From Owenia fusiformis (lineage: Eukaryota > Annelida > Polychaeta > Sabellida > Oweniidae), in contig CAIIXF020000009.1 in NCBI GenBank assembly GCA_903813345.2, forward strand, positions 14,584,347 through 14,644,346: a stretch of DNA of 60,000 bases. The letters are read 5' to 3'. The translations under genes and the position numbers were made by a program. The notes under the pieces are model-generated. The model saw nothing but the letters and a program-made list of their open reading frames with translations, searched no databases and had not been told where the DNA came from. This document shows positions 47,468 to 59,470 of the stretch, piece by piece; position 1 is the first letter of the stretch; every line of letters begins with the position of its first letter.

Positions 47468-50080
47468 TTACTGAGGACGACACCCCTCGCTGCATTGACA
47501 CTTTATGAGTTCTCTGCGTGCTATTGACGCTTGCTGAAGAGTAGACCAAAGTGGAGTCACATGATCACCATCATCCTCCTCCCAGCCAAACTTCAAATAA
47601 TCCTGGACACCACTTAGGCGAGGATCCAGTATTTGGCCCCAAACAATCCCTCCTGTGAAGGCCGATCTCCTAATATGCTGCTCCAAAGCTGCCTTAGTCG
47701 GAGGTATCTTGTCAATCTGTCTTCCCTTCTTGGTGAAAAGATATTTTCTGGTTGAGTTAATATCAGTTGTTGAACTTGTCCTGTCATAGAGAATAATGAC
47801 AAAACGTTCCAATAGAATACATTAAGTGCAAATGCCAAAGGGAAGTGTGACTGAAAATTTTAGAGAAACCCAACAAGAAAAGCAAACTGTAAGTGTAAAT
47901 ATGTCATATGAAAAGTAGACCCTATATTTCCCAAAACCATGATCTAACATGAAAAGAAACAATGTTAGCCAATACTCATAACATCAAAAATAGTTGTAGA
48001 TACTAGTACTCATAAATGATGTGGGATAGATAAAATCCAGTCTCGAAGTCCATAGGCAATTCAAAGGGTCAACATCCATTCGCAAAGCCGTCATCATAAT
48101 TCATAAAACACAACAATTCACAATGGTCATCAGGAGAAAACTACGGCTGGTTTCGATAGCCGGGATATAGAGATAGAGCTTCTTCAGCTATGTGGTGTGG
48201 GTTTGTTTTAAAGCGAGGAATGCTTCTGTTACTTCTGGATATTTGTTCCATACTGTCCAACATTGTTTTTTCCATGACCAAAGAATGACGATGTGCTATC
48301 ACACCCAGTAAATGCATGGAAAACAGGGAGACATTCAGATTTGATAGGTCCAAGAGCTCTTGCCATCTCATGAGCAGCCAAATACCTACAGTTTTTCCCA
48401 GTTCCAAATGCAACCCATATGCTTATACCTAGTTGGGCAGAGGCAGCTACAGCAAGGACAACTATATCAGTATCATTGCATCTGATAAGTATTCTGGCAA
48501 ACTCTCTTCTAGCCATATGGACAATGTGGACAAACATTTTGGTGTCTGCTTCTTCGTGAGAACATGACTCCAAGTCATTTGTGTCACTAATTGCAGGATT
48601 GCAAATCACCTTCTCACCAATGGTGGTCACAATCTGTTTATTTGCATCTAATGGAAGACTTGATAGTTTGTAGGCTAAAATACCAAACAACTCTTGCTTG
48701 TTGGAGTCAACTCTCAAGTAAGACTGCCAGTTTCTGGGCACAGTGTTACCAAGATAGGTCATCCTTCTGTCACCTTTCCCACGATTCTGTCTCGTCGTCG
48801 TCTTCAGGCTCCTTGTCAGGTACTCATCCCAAATTATATCGAGGCGATCAACATGTTGCAGCTGACCTTGGATGTAGGGAAGGAAAACACCAGTGGCATT
48901 GTCCTCAAAGGTCTTTGCTGTAGTTGGTTTTAGAAGGTGTACTGAACATGCACCATCTATTATTTCAGCATCAATGACAGGCCTATCCTTTTCCCCAGGG
49001 ACAATATGCTCCATGCAGTCAAGTAGCTCTGATTTGTCACCATTTCTGAGGACACCATACTATGCCAGTGAAGGTCGATACTCCTTGTTCTCATGCATGA
49101 AAAAGTCATCAAGATCAATGTTTCTTGTCTGGCATGTGATGTATATTTTGGAGAATAAATCACAGTCATTTCTCATTTCCTTGATTTGAGATTTCTGATT
49201 TGTTCTTTTGGGTATAAACATTGCGAGCTTGTGGCCTTTTATTGGTGTATCCAATAGTTCAGTTCTTTCCACAAGACGTTCAGTTGTATACTTAGTGAAG
49301 CTTTGGTTGCCAATGTCTTCTATACTTCTGATGATGTCACTTACTGATACATTTACAACATCCTTTGTGTCAATAGTAAATACATCTTCACCTGACACAA
49401 GGAATGGATTGCCTAGTTTATCAATAGTAGTACACAACATCAAATACATCATCTCTAAATTTTTATTGGATGCTTGCTGTTTGCTCGTGGTGGCGAAACT
49501 CTTCTTTGGCTTTCATGGCTCCTTTACTTGAGACTTCTTCAAACTCTTTGATGATCTGGGATATTGCAGGACCAGCTATCATCCATTGTTTCAGTGCAGT
49601 AGGATTTTCTGTTATTCATATAGCCTCACCAGAACGCTTAATCAGAGCATTATTTTGCTCATGGGCCTGGTTCATAGGGATGGCTGAGAATGACCTAGGT
49701 GTCTTTTGAACAGTAAAGTGACCTTCATTGAAACGCTGATACAGGTCAGGGTGAGTTGACTCCAATTGGACCATGTCCCTTAGTGTATTGGGAGCCATCT
49801 GAAATAGTGTGTATGATCCAATGCAAAAAACCAGGGCATCATCTTAGTCAAAGCAGATATGTAGAGTTTGAAGTCTGCCTCTCTCAGGGATCTAACAAAG
49901 ATCATAAGCAGCATTTCATGGCGCTGTGTTATAGCCCAGTATTTGAAATGGGGGGAATTTTCTTCCCTTTTCCATTCTTCAAAGGATGGGGGGGGGGCTA
50001 CATCACTGAGTTCGGTAACAGCTAGGTATATGTTGAAAGCTTTCTTCATTATTATGTTGAGTGCTGCCAACATAATTTGA
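47468..50080 (-). pseudogene. Decayed transposon gene with PIN/FEN-like nuclease signature
   Basis: On the minus strand, 49,452-48,229 is one frame of about 408 codons broken by a single TAG at about 49,060-49,062. It contains PVIDAEIIDG, SHEEADTK, RCNDTDIVVLAV and FHAFTGCDSTSSFFGHGK. These motifs recur in a large family of uncharacterised, transposon-like animal proteins. After 48,260 the coding moves to another frame (KYPEVTEAFLAL). Further pieces lie at 47,838-47,468 (RLRQLWSS..., DPRLSGVQDYLKFGWEEDD). Upstream remains at 50,070-49,480 are more eroded. The EAD ... DTD spacing resembles acidic active sites of PIN/FEN nucleases; this is an inference. I could not assign a superfamily or find terminal repeats. 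Located upstream of the visible COPS3 exons, probably in its intron. Confidence 0.8.
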
Positions 50081-51756
50081 TGTGCTCTTCGAGTCTTGAT
50101 TATATGGCTGATCTAGCGTTATGTTTTTTATTATGCGAATTGTGACAAATCTAGACATTCCGATGATACCAGTAGGTATTTATTGTGATTTGTAACATGA
50201 TATATATAATAAACAAACACTCAGTAATTATAAAACTTTACTTTGAAGATAATATATTTAAAATCCCTTCAGTGCAGAGTCTATCCAGCATTTATTCTCA
50301 ATCATTTGTGTATCTCTCATGTTGATATGTATAATTATGAGTAACTCAATAAAAGCTTGTAAAATAGTACATGGCTTAATACTGAGCCTTGCTGAACACC
50401 TGTTTTAATAGTTAAATATATTGTTAAGTAGTTCCTATATCACAAGCAACTGTCTGGAGTTCCCTTAAACAAATACAATTGGTTTAGAGCTAAAATACAA
50501 CATTAATTCAAAGATAATTCAAATTTCTTAAAAATCTATATGTATTGGCGGCCATCTTGAATTTTTTTCAGAACGAGGCTCCGGATCGCTTGCTGCCTCG
50601 AGCCAATTTTTTTCAATCGCCTTCAGTTACACTTGTACCAATTTTGGTGCTTCTATCATAAAAAGAATTATTGTAAGGTGATTAGGCTTAGCTATTTTGG
50701 CAAAATCTATATCCATGGTGTGACATGATGCCATATTTTAAATATTCCTTCTTTAGTAGAGGTCTTATGACTGGATTGTCTGATTTGCTGCCCCTACCCC
50801 TATCTAATTTTTTGATCAGTCAAATACAGTAAGAACAGTTTAGAACTACACCATTTAAATATCAAGGCATATTTATCACCTTACAGTTGGTGGGGTGTTT
50901 TAGTCATAGGTTCTGGGCCGATATAATGATGGCAGCACCAATAGAATCCAGCGTTATCTTTTTCAATTTATAAATAAACAAAGATCGATTATCATGCAAT
51001 CTTTATTCAACAATTATTCCTATCGGCCTTGCCTATGGTTTTAGTGGGTCTTTAAAAGCAAAAATACTCGATCGGCATTGTATGTCATGAGATTGTATTT
51101 AAGGATTTAAGCACTGGCCTCAGTGCATTGTGGGGTGAATTATTCCATTGAAGGTGTTGTTTCCAAACTTTCCTTTGCAAAAATATTGGCAACACCAACA
51201 CAACCTGGGTAGGTGGGTGGCAAATTAGACAAACCCTCTCATGACCATAATGTATATACTGTAGCATATGAGCATATAAAAGAGCCATAGAGATGCTTTG
51301 AGATGTTGTATTGCTTAGTTATAGATCATACTCATCAAAAATCATTTTAGCAAATGATAGAATATTGTCTCAACTGCTTATAAACAATACTCTTTAAGTC
51401 CTACAATGCCTGAAAGTTACACATAATCGTTGGATAAGCAAATAAACTTTGTGAAATGTTTCTCCCCAAAACATCTGCAGAAGATTGTCATATCAGCAAT
51501 CTTTTTCTGTATTTTAAACTTTTTTTATATATCTATCCACATAGAAAATAGTTTTGATTCAGGAAAACTGGAAATTGGAAATAAAATGTTACTTGTTATT
51601 TTCTGATGACGAAAAAATCTCTATGGGAAAATAAAATGGGAAATTTGATTTCCACTTAGAAAATTCTTTCTGAACAAAACTCAGATGTCCCTAAGGCATC
51701 AGCATATAATTTGAAGAAAATCTGTTAACTGGTATTTGAAGTTGAATTGAGCAGCC
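50081..51756. other. Non-coding, diverged repeats
   Basis: AT-rich sequence with short relics such as GGCGGCCATCTTGAA (50,547) and ATTTGAGTTATC-like pieces that recall the Helentron-like body. No exon, RNA gene or intact element is seen. Confidence 0.5.
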
Positions 51757-51761
51757 ATATC

Positions 51762-53428
51762 CACCCTTGGTATACGCAGCTAACAAAAATTGACCGGTAC
51801 GGGTCAAAAGCTGGACCGGTACGGGTTAACGGTTTTATTTGAATTTAAAATAGCCATAACTTGCACAATTTTGACTTCCTCGTGTCTAATTTGAAATATA
51901 TGATGCCTCCCGATGCTTTTAAGTACCCCAATTTTTTACAGATTTTTTAACGGACCAAAACTCTCTAAATGCGCATTTATGCTCTTTTCTCTCGAGAACG
52001 ACTGTCTCATTTTCACGATAACTTTTATTTAGTACTTCTAACATATAAGATCTATTTTGCCCCATCAATGTATGATGTAAATGACATGCTATTTACATCT
52101 TGTGAGTTTCAATGACGTGCGTTTGATTTTATAAAAAATGCCAAACTTTGTGACAAAGAATTTCATCCTGCTTGCAGCGAGAAGATGGACCGGTTCGGGG
52201 CAATCTGCTTGCAGCGAGAAGACGGACCGGTTCGGGGCAATAGCTGATGATATTCTTTGTCACAAAGTTTGGCATTTTTTGTAAAATCAAACGTGCGTCA
52301 TTGAAACTCACAAGATGTAAATAGCATGTCATTTACATCATACCTTGATGGGAAAAATAGATCTTATATGTTAGAAGTACTAAATAAAAGTTATCGTGAA
52401 AATGAGACAGTCGTTCTCGAGAGAAAAGAGCATAAATGCGCATTTAGAGAGTTTTGGTCCGTTTAAAAATCTGTAAAAAATTGGGGTACTTAAAAGCATC
52501 GGGGGGCATCATATATTTCAAATTAGACACGAGGAAGTCAATATTGAGCAAGTTATGGCTGTTTTAAATTCAAACTAGATAAAGGCAACTCCGCGGAGTA
52601 GCAAATTCCAACGACCAACATATCAATTACCGAATTCCAATCAATTATACTCATTACTTTGGTTAAAATTGAAAAATTTAGATTTTAGAATTGTGAATTC
52701 CTGCAAAGCAGCCATTTTGAATTTTCTGAGGTACAAATCTGAAAAATAATACCATAATTGTGATCTACTCGAAAATTCCTTCAATTTGAGTATAATATAG
52801 CCATACTTTGAAGGGATCGAAAAATTATTGCGAAATCGTACACTAGACGGCCATTTTGAATTTTACGAGGCTCGAATCAGAAAAAGATACAATATTTGCA
52901 ATCTACTCTTAATTGCCTTTCATTTGAGTATAATAAAGCTATACTTCAGAAAGATCTAAAAATTAGCGAAAATTTCTGTTTTCCTGACCCCCCATACACG
53001 GCCCCTGGGGGTCAGAATGAAAAACACGGAATATATGTGAAATAGATAGATGTTGCAAATATACTACCAAAATTTCAAACAATAATAAGAATTACTTTGG
53101 TTCAGAATGAAAAAAATTATGATTTTTGCAAAAAAGTCCCGTCATTTTTAAAGCGGCGGCCATCTTGAAAAAAATTTTTTTGCGTAAAACTATTCATCAA
53201 TATACATCTTTCCACCAAATATGAAGAAAATCCGTCAATTAATATTTGAGTTATCTTCCGGACGGACGGACGGACTGACTGACTGACGGACTTACAGACT
53301 GACGGACGGAGGGCTTCACTATATCCCTACCGAACTTCGTTCGTTGGGATAATAAAACCGTTAACCGGTACCGGTCCAGCTTTTGACCAGTACCGGTCAG
53401 TTTTCGTTAGCTGCGTATACCAAGGGTG
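51762..53428. mobile_element. Fold-back transposon CACCCTTGG family, copy 2, 5-bp TSD
   Basis: Starts CACCCTTGGTATACGCAGCT and ends AGCTGCGTATACCAAGGGTG. It is flanked by ATATC on both sides (51,757-51,761 and 53,429-53,433). The left 810 bp is nearly a single palindrome (arms to 52,574). The centre has GCTTGCAGCGAGAAG and GACGGACCGGTTCGGGGCAA twice in tandem. The right terminus is separated from its arm by a nested Helentron-like copy (52,575-53,352). No ORF. Confidence 0.88.
52575..53352 (-). mobile_element. Helentron/DINE-1-like element, copy 4, nested, empty site deducible
   Basis: Inserted into the right arm of the fold-back element. Copy 1 of that element shows the uninterrupted AAATTCAAATAAAACC; here it reads AAATTCAAA, then 778 bp, then TAAAACC, so there is no target duplication. 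On the minus strand the insert runs TTATCCCAACGAACGAAG ... (GTCC/GTCA)n microsatellite ... TCGTTGG, then the palindrome ACTCCGCGGAGT, and 12 bases later CTAG before T. The start CCAACGA and the end TCGTTGG are inverse of each other. Confidence 0.8.
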
Positions 53429-53765
53429 ATATCTGGAGCAGAGGTCCTATGCCCATAAAGCATAATAACCCTATATAAAATTTGAACCTCACCAAGAGGC
53501 ATTTGAGTAATCACCTGGACACACAGATTAATGAATGAGTGGGCTGACAGACAGGTGGGATTTATAAGTATGACAGATATCATCATTGTTTCAGTTTACT
53601 TAAGCATACATTCAAAATGTTTAAAATATTCTTGACATGACAACACAGGTGGCCTTTTCAAGAAAATGTACATTAAAATACATTTGATTTGAGTATTATA
53701 AGCAATCTGCAATATTTCTAATCAATTTGCATGTATGTATCTAAAAATGTGCATTAGTCAATTTC

Positions 53766-55023
53766 CAGGGTTCGTACACACCTGGAAATGTCAGGGAAAT
53801 TGATTTATTTTTCCAGGTGTTGTAAATGTCAGGGAATTTCAAAATTGGGTCAAAAAGGGCCAAAAATGTCAGGGAATTTTGAAACAGTAGATGTGTCAGG
53901 GAAATGTCAGGGAATTTTGTATCATTGTTGAAAAAATAATGTTCCAGCAAAATGCATTTTAAGGCTATGATAGGGTATCAATGAAATCCAAAATCTAACA
54001 TTAGTTGTTTGCACAAATTGCAAATCTTTTCATTAAGGTTGATTGAATGACATTAAATCTGGTTTTGTTCTTTTCTAAGAAAAGTGTGAACATTATACTA
54101 AAATCGAACAATAAAGAATATGTATAGATGGTTCAATACAATTATGCTTTTCCATGTAGTAAGTTAGTCTTAGGCCATTCAAAGTTAATTACTGGTGTAT
54201 GTTTCATGTTTTTTGAGGGGTTAATCTGAGGAGGGCGGGAGGTGAAAAACAAAAAAATCAGGGAACTCTTTACAGTTTAAAATTGTATTCATATTAAGGA
54301 ACTGTCTGTTCGACAGTCCAGTCGTATTCAGTCGATTTATCTAACTCAAATATCAGTTGACAGATTTGGTTAAAATTTTATATACCAATGCTTTTGTTGC
54401 TGCCTCTGCTCAAGAAGACACTTGCCATTTTTCATCAGGTTCACAATGATAGTATTCGATAAATATGTTTCATTAGGTAAGAATTGCCCCTCAAGGGAAT
54501 TGCTATTCTTCTTTAGGTCGACATTTTTAAGTTTCAGTTTTCATGATTGGGATTCATTATAAAACATTAAAAAATTATAGTTTGAAATGCTTAGAATGCA
54601 CTATATACAATATACAATATTGTCAATTTTGAAGAATTTCCAGGGGTGAACCCCCGTACCCCCCTTTTGGGTTTCCTTCCCTCGCAGTGATGCAAACCCA
54701 AAAAAATGTACCCCTTTGACATTTGCTGACTCTGCCCCTGTACATGTGTGTTTATCTTCAAAAATATGTAAGATTAAGAATATAATGTATCAAGAATAAA
54801 TTGGTGAATAAGACAGCCTGTAAAAGTAAAGTTGAGTCATGAGAAATGGTACTAAAGGACAAACCCAAAATGTTTCATAAGTCTTCAGGTCTTTTAAATA
54901 ATACAGTTGTTTGAGACTTTTTAGAGGCCGTGCAAGAAAAACTATCTGGAAATTTCCTTTTTTGCCTGGAAATGTCAGGGAAATGTCAGGGAATTTCATT
55001 TTGAAAAAGGTGTACGAACCCTG
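53766..55023. mobile_element. TIR element CAGGGTTCGTACACC, 5-bp TSD
   Basis: Starts CAGGGTTCGTACACACC and ends GGTGTACGAACCCTG. It is flanked by ATTTC on both sides (53,761-53,765 and 55,024-55,028). Both ends carry repeated AATGTCAGGGAATTT blocks. 1,258 bp without a recognisable ORF. CAGGG termini resemble hAT elements, but the duplication appears to be 5 bp, not 8 bp, so the class is uncertain. Confidence 0.78.
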
Positions 55024-55621
55024 ATTTCTTGACAACCATAACAAGATGACATGATATGTGCATTAGAAACATATTCCTTAATCAATATATTACTTTTAAA
55101 TAACAATTAATAATCTCAATGTAAATGTTACATGAATTCATGAGGTTTTCATGACCTAGACACATCCTGCAATAGCCTACAATAATAATAGTATAAAACA
55201 AATACAGAAACTCCACTGGTTTTAGCATATTAATATGAAAATGATTGTGAAATGACTCATACAGTAGTGCATGCATATAGGTACCACTATGACCCATCAT
55301 ACTGTCACCTTGCTTGCATATCAAAGTCAATCCAAGGGGCTACAGGGTGGGCCAATAAAAACCATTATGCAACTATGACTCCTTAACAGATATTGTATAA
55401 GTGGTAATTTTGCCTAATCATTTAATTTGCCTATTGCCTAATTTTTGCCAGGCTCGGAAAATTAAATGTCGGAAATATTGTCTTCATAATGTTATCCAAT
55501 GGGAAGTTTCTTGTCATTAGGAAAATTAAAATAAGGAAATTGATAAAATTTGACCATTCGGCAAATTAACCACTCGGATTAAATACCACTTATACAGTAA
55601 TACCACCAGCACATTCACCTG

Positions 55622-56938
55622 TGATATTAGAGAGGTTAAGCTACGCGTTCAAATGCAAACCGTAAACCTCAACGCAAAGTTCACGTTCAAGTACACGTTC
55701 AGAAAATTTTCTGTTAAGCTACACGTCTGAAACCATGTTAGTGGACGTAGAGCTATATTTACGTGATGACTGTCTCTAAGGGTCCTGGCTCTATGGTGTA
55801 ATGGTTGACACTTGGGACTCGTGTCTGTTAGGCCTGGGTTCAAATCCAGTCGCATGAATACATCTTTGTTTTTTTATTTTTGCTTTATTTCATATTCAAC
55901 CACATAACAATACAATTACTTTAGTATCACTTTTGTTCATATCAAGGGTGGATGTAATACAAAGAAAATGACTCGTTCGCACATGAAATGTAGTGATAAG
56001 GAATAGTAGACCCTGGTTGTGATTTCATTTTGTTTAGTATCCATATCATACTAAGCCCCGGGTATCAAATTAGCCCAGCCTATTTACTTATACTGTACGG
56101 AATGAAACAAAACGATCACATTTGAAATTGCCATTTACCCATTAAAATGTATTCTTATTTCCAATTAAGGATTGGGGTTTACCAATATAACAAGCAATGT
56201 TATCTGTATCAAATATGGGCTCCTGGGCCATCCTAGAACAAAGCTAAAATCAATCATGTAATGAGTGACGTGTAATCGCTCATCTACATGTAAAAACCTG
56301 TAACTTTCACTAGACTAATCTGACATCATTTTCCTGCGCACGCATAGAAGTTCACCTTCATGCTTTGATGATTACGCGTCTGTAAATTGCACCAATATGA
56401 TACTAGAGAGGTTAAGCAAATACGGTTTTTCAAAACGTATACGTAAACGCAAAGTACATTGAATCAACATAGGATTGTATCGCTTTAGTCTACTTCAGAT
56501 ACCCGTTCAACTTCAAAGTTGCGTGTTTAGAACGGGAGATTTACATATTTCACGTTGCTATCAACGGGAATCATTATACTCATGTCTGTTGAATACTATC
56601 CTTGCAATTTTGATTTCGATGCAGAGTATAATTCTTTCTGAAGAAGATGATGTATGTTACGCATGATTTAACTCCAATAATCTTACGAAACGAGCTCGTT
56701 TAAAATATGTATTAGAAAACCAGCTATTGAACTTCATCAATGGCATACTATGTAATCATTACAAGCTATGGTGTAGTCTAAACAAACACTAGAGCTGAAC
56801 GGCTATTTATGTATGAACTCTACATGTATTTGTATAGGGGCCATTGATACGTTTAAGTTGCGTTCTGGATTTTATATGGTAGCTTAACCTCTCCAATATC
56901 TCATGTAAAAACCTGTAGCTTAACTTTTCTAGTGTCTC
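55622..56938. mobile_element. Nested or paired TIR elements, AGAGAGGTTAAGCTAC termini
   Basis: Four related ends: GATATTAGAGAGGTTAAGCT at 55,622; GATACTAGAGAGGTTAAGC at 56,399; the inverted AGCTTAACCTCTCCAATATC ending near 56,899; and GTAGCTTAACTTTTCTAGTG near 56,918-56,937. A fifth, weaker end (CCTGTAACTTTCACTAG) lies at about 56,297. Either one element is nested in another or two copies lie side by side. The interior near the left end is rich in ACGTTCAA/TACACGT motifs. Confidence 0.65.
55786..55858 (+). repeat. tRNA-like (SINE head) sequence with A and B boxes
   Basis: TGGTGTAATGG (A box) and GGTTCAAATCC (B box) have tRNA-like spacing, and CTGG-GTTCAAAT-CCAG forms a T arm. The acceptor stem does not pair and no clean anticodon arm forms, so this is a tRNA-derived relic, not a working tRNA. 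It lies inside the TIR-bounded element at 55,622. Confidence 0.6.
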
Positions 56939-56939
56939 A

Positions 56940-57500
56940 ACCACTGACTATGTGTTTGGAGAGCTTCAATATGAATATTTACTTATTAAATCATTTCAAA
57001 TGTAGATTTCTAAAGATAAATAATATACTTTATCTACTTTTTAATTCTTGAGTATTGCTTACATCATAGTACATATTGCCTAATAAATATTGCATATTAC
57101 CTTTAACATAATGCAAATTGCCTATTAAAGGCACCATATAAAGTTTATACTTGTCACATACATACATATGTAATAATGTATATTCATTATTGTCCAGCAA
57201 TAATTTACACCAGTTCATAACATACATCCTTACCTATTTTGTGTTGAATTTGAATGCAAGAAATTAACTCATAAGCACAGAAAAGTGATTCACAAATAAG
57301 ATATAATATATTGAGAATAACCCAGAATTACTAAAAAATACTCTAACATAACTTTCAAGAGCCAATTCAAAATACTCAAAACCAATATTTAAAATGAGTG
57401 TATAATTAAATATCACTTTGTAATAGTAGAAATGAAAAATGAAAGGGGATCTACATGTATTCTGTATAATATAGAAGACAAAATCATTTGTCAAATATAC
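56940..57500. other. AT-rich sequence, nothing recognised
   Basis: Contains several near-copies of TTGCCTAATAAATATTGCATATTACC-like AT-rich text around 57,077-57,130, too short and degenerate to classify. No gene is seen. Confidence 0.45.
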
Positions 57501-57504
57501 AAGT

Positions 57505-57672
57505 GGGATGACTTGTCTTGGGATTAGATGTCTTGGGATGAGATGTCTTTGGATGAGTTGTCTTAGGGATGAGTTGTCTTGGGATTAGATGTCTTGGGAT
57601 GAGATGTCTTGGGATGAGTTGTCTTAGGGATGAGTTGTCTTGGGATGAGCTGCCTTGGGATGAGGTGTCTTG
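57505..57672. repeat. Minisatellite, 16-17 bp unit GGGATGAGTTGTCTT
   Basis: About ten units of the form GGGATGAGTTGTCTTA / GGGATTAGATGTCTT alternate between GATGAG and GATTAG versions. Non-coding. Confidence 0.85.
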
Positions 57673-58011
57673 AAACTGCTACCAACACCCTTATCACAGG
57701 TCAGGCTGGTGTTGATTCAAATTATATTTTAAATTCTCCCTTGAATAAACCACACACTTTACAACCTACTTCAAGAAATGACGGCCCTCTTTGAGCACAT
57801 AGTAAATTTGTACTCATATTTAATTGCAACATTAAACAAATATTTCCTCAAGGTGTAGAATATATTACTACTGATATATTAGATATCATTCAAGAGTTGA
57901 CAAACTTAAAACTTGTCAAAAAGTATGTGCACATAAAAATGTAATTCAAGACTTTAAATCCTCTCCAGTAATCGCTGCTCAAACAAACAACAATTTTGAC
58001 TATAAAGAGCA

Positions 58012-58351
58012 CACTCTTAAAAATTATTACTTGGATTTCCTTGTATTGAGAAATTGTACTACTCATTTTAAGTCAAAAATTACTTAAATAATCTTGAACT
58101 ACTGAATAATTTTTAAGTAATTTTCAAGTAATTCATTTATGGTGAATTTACTAATGCAAGGAGAGAAATTGAAATACTTACTGTAGTAATTGTAATACTC
58201 ATTTACATAATTAAGCAAGTAAATAAAAACTCAAAATGACAATATAAGTTAAACCTAAGTAAAATGAAGTAAAACTAAGTATTTAACTTTAAGTAATTTT
58301 TATACTTGGGAAATACTTGGGAAATACTCAAGTAATTCATTTTTAAGAGTG
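58012..58351. mobile_element. MITE with CACTCTTAAAAAT terminal inverted repeats
   Basis: CACTCTTAAAAATTATTACTTG at the left is mirrored by CAAGTAATTCATTTTTAAGAGTG at the right (one mismatch region). The 340-bp interior is dense in AAGTAATTT/AAATTACTT motifs on both strands. Target duplication not resolved. No ORF. Confidence 0.75.
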
Positions 58352-58429
58352 CAGTGCACGGATTAATATATATGGAGATTGATTTTTTCTGAATTTTAAA
58401 TGCACAGTAACCTTCAGATTCATAATCAT

Positions 58430-58890
58430 TTGAAATACAATACAATAACGCAAATGCGAGTAGGTAGTTTCCAGATTCACCACCAGGTGGCTCGTTCGGG
58501 TCAGATAGCATGGCGGGTATAGTAAAAAGTTCCCTTTAACTTAAATTACACCTATTTGCGTGGTTCAATTTTCATATAAACCTTATGTATCTAATAGTTA
58601 TGCAAATTAAAATATGTCCAGTAAAAGAAAATGTTATCTGTCCAGTACAAGAAAAGATAATTCACTTTTTGTGATTTTGTAACACGGGGTCTATGGGGAA
58701 TCAACCCGAACAAGAAGTCACATTTTTAAATAATTAAATTTTCAAAGTTGATAGACAATTTTCGAAACCATACTTTTAGATGTACTTTTACATGCAGATT
58801 TCAAATATGACGTCGCTTTGACTGAATTTTGAATATTTAATGACGTAAATCAAGATTATTTCTACTCGCATCTAGTCTATTGAATTCTGT
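58430..58890 (+). repeat. Second copy of the internal segment of the 34,985 element
   Basis: GCGAGTAGGTAGTTTCCAGA, CACCAGGTGGCTCGTTCGGG, TCAGATAGCATGGCGG, AGTTCCCTTTAACTTAAATT and TTTGCGTGGTTCAATTTTCA match 35,497-35,920 in order. The 150-bp TIR arms of the other locus are absent, so the shared piece is an independent repeat inserted in that element or a remnant of it. Confidence 0.8.
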
Positions 58891-58904
58891 GGAGTTGAAT
58901 ATCT

Positions 58905-59470
58905 GTATTTATCCCATACTTGGACGTGTTACAGGTATGTACATAAAGTCGGTTTGTAAAAACTTATATTTTCATCAGCGGGCAGATATAGCTTTACGTC
59001 CCGCTCTGAGCGGGCAGATATAGTAATCTGCCCGCTACGTCAAAATCGCCGCTCGCATATTTGTTCATAATTTATAACGTTCGCGTAATGACTGTAAATG
59101 ACAATGGAGAAAACACAGACAATCGGGATCTGTTTGATGGTTTAAAGAGGGAAGGAGCATTCACTTAATCAATCAAAAATTCGAGAAGATAAATGCGGGA
59201 ATATTTGTGAGAACAGGAAAATCCGCCCACGGCAAAGAAAACAAAACTGGACATGAATATTCTAAAATCTTTCCACTACTGAACAATGTGAACCAGATTG
59301 GTATGGGATAAACATATTATCCTATAGTTGTTTCAGGATATTGGGATTATCCTTGGCCAATATAATATATTTTCCCTCGGGACCTGCGGCCCTCGGGCAA
59401 ATATATTATATTGGCCTCGGGATAATCCCAATATCCTGAACCTCATATAGGATAATCTCTATATATTTCT
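58905..59470. repeat. Palindrome-rich repeat, GGGCAGATATA family, copy 2
   Basis: Opens TACTTGGACGTGTTACAGGT and GCGGGCAGATATAGCTTTAC. It ends with a hairpin (59,316-59,460) with arms TTATCCTATA..TCAGGATATTGGGATTATCC and GGATAATCCCAATATCCTGA..ATAGGATAA and a loop with CCCTCGGGACC/CCCTCGGGC. The hairpin arm sequence differs from that at 17,452, but part of it (GGATAATCCCAATATCCTGA) occurs at 17,761-17,780. Confidence 0.65.

Noticed and set aside
48591-49531. Plus-strand frames of 79-110 codons opposite the transposon remnant
   Set aside because: They are antisense shadows of the minus-strand transposon gene, which carries the recognisable motifs.
55786-55858. Functional tRNA gene
   Set aside because: The acceptor and anticodon stems do not pair; only the internal promoter boxes and T arm survive.
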